From an uncultured Lachnospiraceae bacterium (lineage in GTDB: Bacteria; Bacillota; Clostridia; Lachnospirales; Lachnospiraceae): a stretch of 25,510 nucleotides of DNA. The DNA is taken from the NCBI GenBank assembly GCA_910588815.1, contig CAJUQY010000016.1, positions 1 through 25,510 of the forward strand. The letters run 5' to 3'. Of this stretch, positions 1-8,375 are shown one piece after another. The first letter of the stretch is position 1; each line of letters starts with the position of its first letter. A program made the position numbers and the translations under genes. The notes under the pieces are model-generated. The model ran no database searches, was not told the DNA's origin, and saw only the letters and a list, made by a program, of their open reading frames with translations.

Positions 1-45
1 ACCGGTCTAATTGTCGTGGAAAAAATTCGTATCAAAAATTTATAA

Positions 46-85
46 AAAACCTGCTAAAAAGTCTTGACTTTTGTTAGCAGGTTTT
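46..85. terminator. Hairpin terminator, probably bidirectional
   Basis: A 12-bp perfect stem (46-57 with 74-85) is capped by a second inner stem (58-62 with 67-71). A-rich sequence on the left and T-rich sequence on the right would give a U-tract in either direction. It most likely ends a transcription unit lying upstream of the window. Confidence 0.75.
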
Positions 86-113
86 ACTGAATCGGAAAAG
101 GAGAGACGAATCC

Positions 114-146
114 CTGTGAAAGCCGTTTTGCTTTCACGGTTTTTTT
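114..146 (+). terminator. Rho-independent terminator
   Basis: The stem pairs 114-123 with 130-139 around a 6-nt loop (CGTTTT) and is followed directly by seven T residues at 140-146. This is a canonical intrinsic terminator on the plus strand. It is the second in a row, so the two-component operon downstream is insulated from upstream transcription. Confidence 0.85.
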
Positions 147-185
147 GAGGGGATCCGCATGCATGGATTAACCTGTCCTCAATCC

Positions 186-245
186 GAAACTTCCGAAAAA
201 ATTTCTCCGGAATTTTCCTGCCTGTGAAACTTCCGTGAATTTCTC
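186..245 (+). promoter_or_regulatory. Direct repeats upstream of the response regulator promoter
   Basis: GAAACTTCCG occurs at 186-195 and again at 226-235, exactly 40 bp apart. Each copy is followed after 3-5 bases by ATTTCTC (201-207 and 239-245). The repeats end about 10 bp before the proposed -35 box. Winged-helix response regulators commonly bind direct repeats, so autoregulation by the gene at 337 is a reasonable inference, but it is not shown. Confidence 0.4.
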
Positions 246-255
246 AAGGAAAGTA

Positions 256-284
256 TGGAAATCCGGGCATCCTTCTGATAAAAT
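256..284 (+). promoter_or_regulatory. Candidate sigma-A promoter for the two-component operon
   Basis: A -35-like TGGAAA (256-261) is separated by 17 bp from a -10-like TAAAAT (279-284). Transcription would start near 291, about 45 nt before the ATG at 337. The -35 box matches only 4 of 6 consensus positions, consistent with a promoter needing an activator. Confidence 0.4.
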
Positions 285-336
285 GACAGGCAGGAAAATG
301 GAAAAGCCGCAGGATGCGGTGGGAGGTGGGGACAGA

Positions 337-1014
337 ATGGAAAAACTGAAAATTCTTGTGGTGGACGACGAGGTCCGGATGAGGAAGCTGGTGAAGGATT
401 TCCTCTCCAAAAAGGAATTCACTGTCCTGGAGGCAGGGGACGGAGAGGAGGCCGTGGAGCTTTTTTTTGAGGATAAGGCGATCAGCCTGATTATTATGGA
501 TGTGATGATGCCGAAAATGGACGGATACGAGGCGGTCCGGACCATCCGCCAGTATTCTCAGGTGCCGATTATTATGCTGACGGCCAGAGGTGAGGAACGG
601 GACGAGCTTCTCGGCTTTGAGCTTGGGGTCGACGAATACATTTCCAAGCCCTTCAGCCCGAAGATTCTGGTGGCCAGGGTGGAGGCGATCTTAAGGCGGA
701 GCATGGCCATGAAGACGGACAGCATCGAGGTGGGCGGGATTGTTCTCGACAAGGCGGCCCACCAGGTCAGTGTGGACGGAAAACAGGTGGAGCTGAGTTT
801 TAAGGAATTTGAGCTTCTGACCTATTTCGTGGAGAATCAGGGACTGGCCCTTTCCAGGGAAAATATCCTGAACCACGTGTGGAATTACGACTATTTCGGG
901 GATGCGAGAACCATTGACACCCATGTAAAAAAGCTTCGGAGCAAGCTCGGAAAACAGGGCGAGTATATCAAGACCATCTGGGGAATGGGCTATAAGTTTG
1001 AGGTGGAAAAATAG
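337..1014 (+). CDS. OmpR/PhoB-family response regulator
   Basis: A DNA-binding response regulator of 225 residues. The receiver domain (about 4-118) has acidic residues D10-D11, phosphoacceptor D55 in IIMDVMMPK, T82 and K104 (SKPF). The C-terminal winged-helix domain (about 128-223) has the family's typical FELLTYF and RTIDTHVKKLRSKLG blocks. The frame is open from 235, but the ATG at 337 is chosen because GGAGGTGGGG lies just before it and the receiver fold begins there. The sensor kinase gene starts on the base after the stop codon, so the two form a cognate pair. The input signal and regulon cannot be read from sequence. The direct repeats at 186-245 may be its own operator. Confidence 0.93.
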   Translation: MEKLKILVVDDEVRMRKLVKDFLSKKEFTVLEAGDGEEAVELFFEDKAISLIIMDVMMPKMDGYEAVRTIRQYSQVPIIMLTARGEERDELLGFELGVDEYISKPFSPKILVARVEAILRRSMAMKTDSIEVGGIVLDKAAHQVSVDGKQVELSFKEFELLTYFVENQGLALSRENILNHVWNYDYFGDARTIDTHVKKLRSKLGKQGEYIKTIWGMGYKFEVEK

Positions 1015-2481
1015 ATGAAGCATACCATCCGTTTTAAATATACCATGATCCTGGCCGGAGTCGTGGCCATGGTCATCATGGCGAGCTGGGCCGCGATCAA
1101 CCTGTGCCTGGAGCCTTATTATATGCGGGAAAAGCGCAGGACGCTTGTCCGGGCCAATGACGAGCTGGAGCAGCGGCTTCTCAGGGACGGCACCGTGACG
1201 GTTGACACCAAGCTTTATCTGCGGCGGATCAAAGAAAATTACAACATCGAAATTTTCCTGTGGGATTCCAGCCAGAACGTGATTTACTCCTCCACGGCCA
1301 GGGATATCCTGGAGGAGGGCAATGACCTGCTTGCGTATATTCTGGGGGAGAACCAGGCTCTGAAGCTTATAGAAGAGAAAGAGAACTATCAGATCAATAA
1401 AGTCTATGACAAAACCTCCGGCGCCAGCTATATGGAGATGTTCTCTTCCTTTGCGGGCGGGAGCTTCGCCAGGATGCGGGTGCCCTTGCAGAGTATTCAG
1501 GAGACGGTGCGGATGGTCAATCAGTTTCATCTCTATGTGGCCCTTGCCGTGGCCGCGGTGGGAGTCTTTGCCGTCTGGAGGCTGACAAAAAACATGACAG
1601 ACCCCATTCTTCACCTGTCGGCCCTGGCGGGGCGGATGGCAAACCTGGACTTCACGGCCAGGTATGAGGGAAATGACAACCGGGAGATTGAAATGCTGGG
1701 GCAGAGCATGAATTATATGTCATCGGAGCTGGAACGGACTATTCTGGAGCTTAAGACGGCCAACCTGGAGCTTAAGCGGGACATTGAGCAGAAGACCAGG
1801 ATTGACGAGATGCGGAAGGAATTTTTGTCCAATGTGTCCCACGAGTTAAAAACTCCCATTGCTCTGGTGCAGGGCTATGCGGAGGGGTTAAAGGAGGGGA
1901 TAAGCGACGATCCTGAAACCATGGAATGGTACTGTGACGTGATCATCGACGAGGCCTCCAAGATGAATCTGATGGTGAAGAAGCTCCTGACGTTAAATCA
2001 GATTGAGGCCGGCAGGGAGCAGCTCTCCATGGAGCATTTCGACTTGATCCCCGTCATTCAGGGGGTTCTTAATTCCTATCGGCTGTTGATCGAACAGAAG
2101 GAGGCGAAACTGTTTTTGAAGAGCCCGGAGAGCCTCTACATCTGGGCCGACGAATATATGGCCGAGGAGGTCATCCGAAATTATGTGGGCAACGCCCTGA
2201 ATCATCTGGACGGAGAAAAGAGAATTGATGTTTTGGTGGAGAAGCGGGGAGACAAGGCCTATATTCAGGTGAGGAACACCGGAGCGGCTATTCCGGAGGA
2301 GGACATCGGACGGATCTGGGAAAAGTTTTACAAGGTGGACAAAGCCAGGACCAGACAGTACGGGGGGAGCGGTATCGGCCTCTCCATCGTGAAGGCGGTT
2401 ATGGAATCCCACAACTGTGCCTACGGAGTGAAAAACGAGGAAGACGGGGTCAGTTTCTTCTGTGAGTTTGACTGTAAATGA
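1015..2481 (+). CDS. Membrane sensor histidine kinase
   Basis: A 488-residue kinase partnered with the response regulator immediately upstream (no intergenic bases). Two membrane segments are visible (about 8-31 and 172-190), enclosing an extracytoplasmic sensor region of about 140 residues. A HAMP linker (about 188-240) and coiled coil lead to HisKA with phosphoacceptor H276 in SHELKTPI. The ATPase domain has an N box at 389-397 (NYVGNALNH) and a G box with GGSGIGLS near 450-457. The usual DxGxGIP loop reads NTGAAIP, a common variant in clostridial VanS-like kinases. The sensor region was not matched to a named domain. The last codons overlap a strong promoter for the next gene. Confidence 0.93.
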   Translation: MKHTIRFKYTMILAGVVAMVIMASWAAINLCLEPYYMREKRRTLVRANDELEQRLLRDGTVTVDTKLYLRRIKENYNIEIFLWDSSQNVIYSSTARDILEEGNDLLAYILGENQALKLIEEKENYQINKVYDKTSGASYMEMFSSFAGGSFARMRVPLQSIQETVRMVNQFHLYVALAVAAVGVFAVWRLTKNMTDPILHLSALAGRMANLDFTARYEGNDNREIEMLGQSMNYMSSELERTILELKTANLELKRDIEQKTRIDEMRKEFLSNVSHELKTPIALVQGYAEGLKEGISDDPETMEWYCDVIIDEASKMNLMVKKLLTLNQIEAGREQLSMEHFDLIPVIQGVLNSYRLLIEQKEAKLFLKSPESLYIWADEYMAEEVIRNYVGNALNHLDGEKRIDVLVEKRGDKAYIQVRNTGAAIPEEDIGRIWEKFYKVDKARTRQYGGSGIGLSIVKAVMESHNCAYGVKNEEDGVSFFCEFDCK

Positions 2482-2496
2482 AAGGCGTGCTATACT
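2468..2496 (+). promoter_or_regulatory. Internal sigma-A promoter for the metallophosphoesterase
   Basis: TTGACT (2468-2473), a 17-bp spacer and TATACT (2491-2496) form a near-consensus promoter, with TG one base before the -10 (extended -10). The -35 lies inside the last codons of the kinase gene. The phosphoesterase at 2531 can therefore be expressed independently of the two-component operon. Confidence 0.7.
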
Positions 2497-2530
2497 ATAG
2501 CAAATGTAGGAAGAACACGGAGAAAGCGAT

Positions 2531-3415
2531 ATGGGTCTATGGATTGCAGGGTTCATCCTGGCAGTTTTGGCTGCCGCAGCTTTGTTTCTTTCCTGGTACG
2601 AGAGGAATCATGTGGCGGTCAGGGAATACGAGGTGGCATCTCCGGCGCTGGGGGAGGCCTTTGACGGCTACACCATGGTGGTCATGGCCGACCTTCACGA
2701 CAACGGAGCCGGAAGGAGGAATAACCGGATGATGGCTTCCATCCGCCGGATCCATCCGGATGCCGTCATGGTGGCCGGAGACATGGTGATGGCCAGGAAG
2801 GGCGTCTGCCGCTATGGAGAATGCGTCCGTCTGCTCAAGCGTCTGGCATTTCGGTATCCGGTCTATTACGGGCTGGGAAACCATGAGGACCGGATGGGGA
2901 GGAACCGGGAAGAGTATGCTTCTTCTTATCGGGAATGGTACCGGGAGATGATGCGGGCCGGAGTGACGGTCCTTGACAATCTGTCCTTGACGCTCCGGGA
3001 GGGACAGGACGCCTTAACCATTACCGGATTGAATCTGGACAAAAAATATTATCGGAAACGGACGAAGGCGCCCATGGAGCCAGGTTATCTGGAACAGACC
3101 CTGGGGGTGGCCAGGCGGGAAGAATATCATATTTTGCTGGCCCATTCTCCGGCATATTTTGAAGAATACGCGGCCTGGGGAGCGGATCTTACTTTAAGCG
3201 GCCATTATCATGGAGGAACCATAAGGCTACCTTTCCTGGGCGGTTTTATTGCCCCGGATTACAGGCTGTTCCCCAGGTGGAGCAGAGGAAGGTTTGAAGT
3301 GGAAGGAAAGACCATGATCGTCAGCGGCGGTCTGGGGACCCACTCTGTCAATTTCCGCCTTGGGAATATGTCGGAGCTTTTGGTGGTGCGGCTTAAGCGC
3401 GTGGACAGAACCTGA
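2531..3415 (+). CDS. Membrane-anchored metallophosphoesterase (YkuE/YaeI-like)
   Basis: A 294-residue calcineurin-like phosphoesterase. An uncleaved N-terminal anchor (about 3-21) precedes the catalytic domain. All dinuclear metal motifs are present: D54 and H56 (ADLHD), D84 (AGDM), N117-H118-E119 (GNHE), H205 (LAHSP), and H225 and H227 (SGHYHGG). The family includes YkuE and YaeI, envelope-linked enzymes; YaeI is reported to act on a UDP-sugar lipid precursor. The substrate here is unproven. GGAGA precedes the ATG at a good distance. It follows the kinase gene by 49 bases with its own promoter, hinting at an envelope role shared with the two-component system. A second, unrelated-architecture phosphoesterase lies at 22922. 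Confidence 0.88.
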   Translation: MGLWIAGFILAVLAAAALFLSWYERNHVAVREYEVASPALGEAFDGYTMVVMADLHDNGAGRRNNRMMASIRRIHPDAVMVAGDMVMARKGVCRYGECVRLLKRLAFRYPVYYGLGNHEDRMGRNREEYASSYREWYREMMRAGVTVLDNLSLTLREGQDALTITGLNLDKKYYRKRTKAPMEPGYLEQTLGVARREEYHILLAHSPAYFEEYAAWGADLTLSGHYHGGTIRLPFLGGFIAPDYRLFPRWSRGRFEVEGKTMIVSGGLGTHSVNFRLGNMSELLVVRLKRVDRT

Positions 3416-3468
3416 GTTTTTGCATGTCGTGTTTCAGCGTGAAAAGAACCGATTTGATTCCGTGTTTC

Positions 3469-3497
3469 TTGGGCAATATGACTGCGGAAACTATTAT
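3469..3497 (+). promoter_or_regulatory. Candidate promoter for scpA-scpB
   Basis: TTGGGC (3469-3474), 17 bp, then TATTAT (3492-3497), ending 19 bp before the scpA ATG. The -35 is weak. The position in the short gap after the phosphoesterase gene is what favours it. Confidence 0.35.
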
Positions 3498-3516
3498 ACG
3501 GAAATGAGGATATGAG

Positions 3517-4317
3517 ATGCAGCCGGTGTTGTCGGTGAAACTGCAGGTGTTTGAGGGGCCTCTGGATCTGCTCCTTCATCTGATCGATAAAAACAAAGTA
3601 AATATTTATGACATTCCCATCGCGGAGATTGCCAATCAGTATATGGAATATGTGCAGGCCATGGACAAGGAAGACCTGGATGTGGTCAGTGACTTTCTGG
3701 TCATGGCGGCAACGCTCCTGGACATCAAGTCCCGGATGCTTCTTCCGGCTGAGGAGGGAGAGGACGGCGAGGAGGAGGATCCCAGACAGGAGCTGGTGGA
3801 ACGCCTGTTGGAATATAAAATGTACAAATACATGGCCAGGGAGCTTAAGGACCGCCAGGTGGATGCCGGGAAGTCGCTTTTTAAGCCGGAGACCATACCG
3901 GAGGAGGTGGCGAAATACCGGCCTCCGGTGGATACGCGCGAACTGCTCATGGGCCTGACTCTTGTGAAGCTGAATGAGATCTTTCAGGCGGTGCTTAAGC
4001 GGCAGGAGGATAAGATCGATCCGGTCCGTTCCAAATTCGGGCGGATTGAACGGGAGCCTTTCCGGGTGTCGGACAAGATTATGCAGATTGTCCATGTGGC
4101 GGCCAGAGAGGGCCGCATGAGTTTCCGCGGGCTCCTTGCGGCCCAGACCGGGCGGGTGGAACTGGTGGTCACGTTTCTGGCCGTGCTGGAGCTTATGAAG
4201 ATGGGAAGCGTGACCCTTACGGATGCCGGGGAGGATCTGATCCTGGAGGCATCGGAAGCCCTCAGGACCAATACGGAGCAGATGGCGGAGGAGATTGCCC
4301 TGAATATTGACGCATAA
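3517..4317 (+). CDS. scpA: Segregation and condensation protein A (kleisin)
   Basis: ScpA is the kleisin subunit of the bacterial SMC-ScpAB condensin, acting in the cytoplasm on the nucleoid. This 266-residue protein has the family length and opens with the hallmark FEGPLDLLLHLI block at about 12-23, followed by the helical N-domain that contacts SMC. An acidic linker (about 85-92, GEEDPRQ region) and a C-terminal winged-helix part (about 185-262) follow. A GAGGA ribosome site lies 6 bases before the ATG at 3517. The scpB gene follows, which is the standard pairing in Firmicutes. Nothing about the protein is unusual. Confidence 0.95.
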   Translation: MQPVLSVKLQVFEGPLDLLLHLIDKNKVNIYDIPIAEIANQYMEYVQAMDKEDLDVVSDFLVMAATLLDIKSRMLLPAEEGEDGEEEDPRQELVERLLEYKMYKYMARELKDRQVDAGKSLFKPETIPEEVAKYRPPVDTRELLMGLTLVKLNEIFQAVLKRQEDKIDPVRSKFGRIEREPFRVSDKIMQIVHVAAREGRMSFRGLLAAQTGRVELVVTFLAVLELMKMGSVTLTDAGEDLILEASEALRTNTEQMAEEIALNIDA

Positions 4318-4400
4318 GCGCGCGGATGCGTGAGAGCGGAGGGCGAAGAGAAGAGACAGACCGGAAGAGACGGATTGTCGCAGAGAGAGAGCGGGAATAT

Positions 4401-4970
4401 ATGGAGATCAGAGAAGCAAAGACGATTCTGGAGGCGGTGCTGTTCGCCATGGGCGGCTCCGTGGAATTAAAAGCCCTGGCGGAAGCCGTCGGACAGGACG
4501 AGGAGACCACGGGGAAGCTGGTGAGAAGCCTGGCGGATGATTATGACTCCGAGGGCCGGGGAATGCGGATCATTGAGCTGGAGCATGCCTTTCAGATGTG
4601 CACCAGGCCGGAATATTACGAAAATTTAATCCGGGTGACGGCCCAGCCGCGGAAATATGTGCTGACAGAGGTGCTTTTGGAAACCTTGTCCATCATTGCC
4701 TACAAACAGCCGGTGACCAAGCCGGAGATTGAAAAGATCCGGGGGGTTAAATCAGACCATGCGGTCAACAAGCTGATCGAATACGGATTGGTGGAGGAGG
4801 CGGGCCGTCTGAATGTGCCGGGCAGGCCGCTTCTCTTCGGAACCACGGAGGAATTCCTGAGGAGTTTCGGAGTTTCTTCCCTGGAGGAGCTTCCGGCCAC
4901 GTCGCCGGAGCAGATCGAGGAATTCAAGGCGGAGGCGGAGGAGGAAGCACAGCTTACGCTTGAGGTATAA
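4401..4970 (+). CDS. scpB: Segregation and condensation protein B
   Basis: ScpB is the winged-helix (KITE) partner that binds ScpA as a dimer in the SMC complex. The 189-residue product shows conserved blocks LEAVLFAMGG near the N-terminus, LETLSIIAYKQPVTKPEIEKIRG in the second winged helix (about 94-116) and GRPLLFGTT near 140. The frame is open from 4326, but homologues begin at MEIREAKTILEAVLF, so the ATG at 4401 is preferred, with a GAGAGCGGGA purine stretch just upstream. If 4326 were used, a highly charged 25-residue extension would be added. The gap to scpA is 83 bases, with no terminator in it. Confidence 0.92.
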   Translation: MEIREAKTILEAVLFAMGGSVELKALAEAVGQDEETTGKLVRSLADDYDSEGRGMRIIELEHAFQMCTRPEYYENLIRVTAQPRKYVLTEVLLETLSIIAYKQPVTKPEIEKIRGVKSDHAVNKLIEYGLVEEAGRLNVPGRPLLFGTTEEFLRSFGVSSLEELPATSPEQIEEFKAEAEEEAQLTLEV

Positions 4971-5001
4971 AAAAGCAATGGGAAAGAGAGGGTACGGAAT
5001 C

Positions 5002-5799
5002 ATGAAGAAAATCGGTTTTATCGGATGCGGAAACATGGCGAAAGCCATGATTGGCGGCATTGTCGGGAAGAAGTTGGTGGCGCCGGAGGAGATCCTTGCG
5101 TCCAACAGGAGCCGGGGAGCGCTGGACTATGCGGAGGAAACCTGGGGGATCACGGTGACCGGGGATAACAGACAGGTGGCAAAGGAGTCAGAGATTGTTG
5201 TGTTGGCCGTGAAGCCTCAGTTTTACAGCCAGGTGATTCAGGAGATCCGGGAGGACGTGACGGAAAAGCAGATCATTATGAGCATTGCACCGGGAAAGAC
5301 TTTGCAGTGGTTCGAGGAGCAGTTCGGCCGGAAACTCAAGTTCATCCGCTGCAATCCCAACACGCCCGCCTTGGTGGGAGAGGGGATCACCTCCGTGTCT
5401 CCGGGGGAGCTGGTGACGGAGGAGGAACTTTCCTGGGTCATGGAGGTACTTGGAAGCTTCGGACGGGCCTCGGTGGTACCGGAGACCATGAGCGAGGCGG
5501 TGATCGCGGTCAGCGGAAGTGCACCCGCCTACGTCTTTATGTTTATAGAGGCCATGGCTGACGGGGCGGTGTCTCTGGGGATGCCAAGAAAACAGGCTTA
5601 TGAATTTGCTTCCCAGGCAGTCCTCGGGGCGGCGAAAATGGTGCAGGAAACCGGACTGCACCCGGGTGAGCTTAAGGATATGGTGTGTTCTCCGGGCGGA
5701 ACCACCATTCAGGCGGTGCGGGTCTTGGAGGAGCGGGGCATGAGGAGCAGTGTGATTGAAGCCATGACGGCCTGTGCCGATAAGGCGAGGGGAATGTGA
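5002..5799 (+). CDS. proC: Pyrroline-5-carboxylate reductase
   Basis: ProC performs the last step of proline synthesis, reducing 1-pyrroline-5-carboxylate with NAD(P)H in the cytoplasm. The 265-residue protein begins with the Rossmann dinucleotide motif IGFIGCGNMAKAM. It carries VLAVKPQ (about 71-77), RCNPNTPALVGEG (about 115-127), the GSAPAYVFMF active-site helix, and the family signature SPGGTTIQAVRVLEE near the C-terminus. The ATG at 5002 is selected over an in-frame upstream start at 4960, which overlaps scpB, because the Rossmann strand starts immediately after it. It lies 31 bases from scpB and is probably co-transcribed with the flanking genes. Confidence 0.95.
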   Translation: MKKIGFIGCGNMAKAMIGGIVGKKLVAPEEILASNRSRGALDYAEETWGITVTGDNRQVAKESEIVVLAVKPQFYSQVIQEIREDVTEKQIIMSIAPGKTLQWFEEQFGRKLKFIRCNPNTPALVGEGITSVSPGELVTEEELSWVMEVLGSFGRASVVPETMSEAVIAVSGSAPAYVFMFIEAMADGAVSLGMPRKQAYEFASQAVLGAAKMVQETGLHPGELKDMVCSPGGTTIQAVRVLEERGMRSSVIEAMTACADKARGM

Positions 5800-5834
5800 T
5801 CATATTAGGCGAAAGCCGGGAAGGAGTATATATC

Positions 5835-7106
5835 ATGAAACAGGTAACAGAGATGACAAGAGAGGAGCTTCTTACGTTTAAGGAGGAGGTTCAGAAGCAG
5901 TACGAGGAGTTTAAGGCTCAGGGATTAAAACTTGATATGTCCAGGGGAAAGCCGGCGGCGGCTCAGCTGGATCTCACCAACGGGTTGTTTTCGGCCCTGG
6001 ATGATTATCATACGGAGTCCGGCCTTGACGCAAGGAATTACGGAGTGTTGGACGGCATCCCGGAGGCCAAGAAACTGTTTTCCGAGCTCCTCGGCATTCC
6101 GGCAGAGAAAATCATCGTGGGCGGAAGTTCCAGCCTGAATTTGATGTACGATGCGCTCACAAGGCTGATGCTTTTCGGAACCCAGGGGGAGAAGCCCTGG
6201 AAGGATGTACCGGGAATCAAGTGGCTCTGTCCCAGCCCCGGCTATGACCGGCATTTTGCTGTGACGCAGGATATGGGGATCGAGATGATCCCGGTTCCCA
6301 TGCGGGCGGACGGTCCCGACATGGACGTGGTGGAAAAGCTGGTGGCGGAGGATGAAACCATCAAGGGTATGTGGTGTGTGCCGCTCCATTCCAACCCTCT
6401 CGGCGCCTGCTGCTCGGACGAGACGGTGGACCGGCTGGCTTCCATGAAGACGGCGGCGAAGGATTTCCGTATCTTCTGGGACAACGCCTACGGGGTCCAT
6501 CACATTTATGAGGATGTCCCCTTAAAGGATATTTTTGAGGCTGCCGCCGCCTGCGGCAACGAAGACAGGATCATTTCCTTCTTCTCCACCTCGAAGATCA
6601 CCTTCCCGGGAGCGGGTATTGCGATTCTGGCTTCCAGCCTTTCCAACATTGCGGAGATCAAGAAGCACATGACCGTCCAGACCATCGGCCACGACAAGCT
6701 CAATCAGCTCCGCCATGTAAAATATTTTAAGAATGCCGACGGAATCCGGGCTCATATGAAGAAGCTGGGGGAGGCCCTAAAGCCCAAGTTCGACATGGTG
6801 CTGGATACACTGAAGTCGGAGCTTGGCGGTACGGGCCTGGCCTCCTGGGTGACACCCAGGGGCGGGTATTTTGTGGCCCTTGACACTCTTCCCGGCTGCG
6901 CGAAAAGGACGGTGGCTCTTGCGAAGGAGGCGGGAGTGACCATGACAGGGGCAGGAGCGACCTGGCCTTACGGGAAGGATCCGAAGGACAGCAATATCCG
7001 TATTGCCCCTACATTCCCTACACTTGACGAGCTTGACAAGGCCATTCATCTGTTCTGTCTGTGCGTGAAGCTTGCCGGTGTGGAAAAACTTTTGGAAGAA
7101 AAATAA
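5835..7106 (+). CDS. PLP aminotransferase, aspartate aminotransferase Ic/MocR-like type
   Basis: A fold-type I PLP enzyme of 423 residues. It resembles the subgroup typified by the Corynebacterium-type aspartate aminotransferase (PF12897-like), longer than ordinary class I enzymes. Visible elements are the phosphate-binding GGSSSLNLMYD (about 96-106), N187 in HSNPLG, D216 in FWDNAYG, the Schiff-base K254 in STSKITFPGAG, and a substrate carboxylate arginine in NIRIAPTFPT near the C-terminus. AAGGAG lies 8 bases before the ATG at 5835. It probably interconverts aspartate/glutamate and 2-oxoacids, but substrate preference is inferred. It sits directly behind proC (35 bases), suggesting an amino-acid operon. 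Confidence 0.88.
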   Translation: MKQVTEMTREELLTFKEEVQKQYEEFKAQGLKLDMSRGKPAAAQLDLTNGLFSALDDYHTESGLDARNYGVLDGIPEAKKLFSELLGIPAEKIIVGGSSSLNLMYDALTRLMLFGTQGEKPWKDVPGIKWLCPSPGYDRHFAVTQDMGIEMIPVPMRADGPDMDVVEKLVAEDETIKGMWCVPLHSNPLGACCSDETVDRLASMKTAAKDFRIFWDNAYGVHHIYEDVPLKDIFEAAAACGNEDRIISFFSTSKITFPGAGIAILASSLSNIAEIKKHMTVQTIGHDKLNQLRHVKYFKNADGIRAHMKKLGEALKPKFDMVLDTLKSELGGTGLASWVTPRGGYFVALDTLPGCAKRTVALAKEAGVTMTGAGATWPYGKDPKDSNIRIAPTFPTLDELDKAIHLFCLCVKLAGVEKLLEEK

Positions 7107-7125
7107 TATTTGGCGGTAGTTTTAA

Positions 7126-7153
7126 AAATCCGGAACCGACTGGTTCCGGATTT
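7126..7153 (+). other. Intercistronic hairpin between two aminotransferase genes
   Basis: A perfect 12-bp stem (7126-7137 with 7142-7153) closes a GACT tetraloop. Only three T residues end the stem and CCTGGG follows, so it is not a full intrinsic terminator. It may be a partial terminator, a processing site or a stabilising 3' end. It argues against translation starting at the in-frame ATG at 7110, which would place the hairpin inside the coding region. Confidence 0.7.
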
Positions 7154-7190
7154 CCTGGGAGATCAAATGGCAGAGGAGGATGCGACAGAG

Positions 7191-8375
7191 ATGTTTTCAG
7201 AAAAAATGGTGGAGCTTGGAAGCAGGCGTTCTACGATCCGGGAAATCTTTGAGTTTGGAAATAAACGTGCGGCCCAGGTGGGCAGGGAGAATATTTTCGA
7301 TTTCAGCCTTGGGAATCCCAATGTGCCTGCCCCTGAAACCGTGAGTGATGCCATCGTAAGGCTTGTGAGGGAGGAGGACGCGGCGGCTCTCCACGGCTAT
7401 ACCAGCGCCCAGGGGGATGCCGTGGCCAGAAGCAGGATTGCAGAGTCCATCAATCAGGCCCACGGGACCCATTTCACCGGGGACAACCTGTATATGACCG
7501 TGGGGGCGGCGGCTTCCCTGTGTGTCTGCCTGAAGGCGCTGGCCGAGGAGGGGGACGAGTTTATCGCCTTTGCCCCGTATTTCCCGGAGTACAAGATTTT
7601 TGTGGAGGGAACCGGGGCTGCGTTTCGGGTGGTTCCGGCGGACACGGACAGTTTCCAGATCAATTTTGAGGCTTTTGAGGAACGGATTACGCCGGAAACC
7701 AAGGCAGTCATTGTCAATTCACCCAACAATCCTTCCGGCGTGGTCTATTCGGAGGAGACGCTCCTTAAGCTGACGGCACTTTTAAAGGAAAAGTCCGGAG
7801 AATACGGCCATCCCATTTATCTGATCTCCGACGAGCCTTATCGGGAGATCGCCTTTGACGGCGTGAAGGTTCCTTATCTGACCAGATATTATGACAACAC
7901 CTTTGTCTGCTATTCCTACAGCAAATCCCTGTCCATGCCGGGGGAGCGGATCGGGTACATCGTGGTACCGGACGAGATGGAGGGGGCGAGGGAGGCTTAC
8001 GCGGCTGTCTGCGGCGCCGGCCGGGTACTGGGCTATGTCTGCGCGCCGGCTCTGTTCCAGCGGGTGGCGGCAGAGTGCGCCGGGCAGACCTCCGACATTG
8101 CCGTCTATCAGAGGAACCGGGACCTGCTTTACCATGCCTTGATCGGGATGGGATATTCCTGCGTGAAGCCGGAGGGAGCCTTCTATCTCTTCCCCCGCTC
8201 CTTAGAGCCGGACGCTTACGCTTTCTGCGAAAAGGCGAAGAGCCTGGATTTGCTTCTGGTGCCGGGGGACGACTTCGACTGCCCCGGCCATGTGCGGATC
8301 GCCTACTGTGTGAAGACGGAGATGATCGAGCGGTCCCTGGCGGCCTTTGAAAAGCTGGCGCAGATGTATCGGTAG
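7191..8375 (+). CDS. PLP-dependent class I/II aminotransferase (AspB/PatA-like)
   Basis: A second fold-type I aminotransferase, 394 residues from the chosen start. Motifs are SLGNPNVPAP (about 39-48), HGYTSAQG, N180 in NSPNNPSG, D214 and Y217 in SDEPYR, the PLP lysine K245 in YSYSKSLSMPGERIGY, and a C-terminal arginine in HVRIAY. It is not a duplicate of the preceding gene; motif spacing differs. Starts at 7110, 7167 and 7191 are in frame. 7191 is preferred because homologues begin near MFSEKMVELG and AGGAGG lies 11 bases upstream. 7167, with GGGAG, remains possible. The likely reaction is aspartate or aromatic/branched amino acid transamination; specificity is not readable. Confidence 0.87.
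   Translation: MFSEKMVELGSRRSTIREIFEFGNKRAAQVGRENIFDFSLGNPNVPAPETVSDAIVRLVREEDAAALHGYTSAQGDAVARSRIAESINQAHGTHFTGDNLYMTVGAAASLCVCLKALAEEGDEFIAFAPYFPEYKIFVEGTGAAFRVVPADTDSFQINFEAFEERITPETKAVIVNSPNNPSGVVYSEETLLKLTALLKEKSGEYGHPIYLISDEPYREIAFDGVKVPYLTRYYDNTFVCYSYSKSLSMPGERIGYIVVPDEMEGAREAYAAVCGAGRVLGYVCAPALFQRVAAECAGQTSDIAVYQRNRDLLYHALIGMGYSCVKPEGAFYLFPRSLEPDAYAFCEKAKSLDLLLVPGDDFDCPGHVRIAYCVKTEMIERSLAAFEKLAQMYR

Noticed and set aside
168..545. Minus-strand reading frame of 125 residues
   Set aside because: Serine-rich shadow of the response regulator and its leader; no ribosome site or domain.
691..1614. Minus-strand reading frame of 307 residues
   Set aside because: Antisense to the response regulator and kinase, which have full domain evidence.
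7110..7190. Longer start for the second aminotransferase
   Set aside because: Would translate through the perfect hairpin at 7126-7153 and add a tail not expected in the family.
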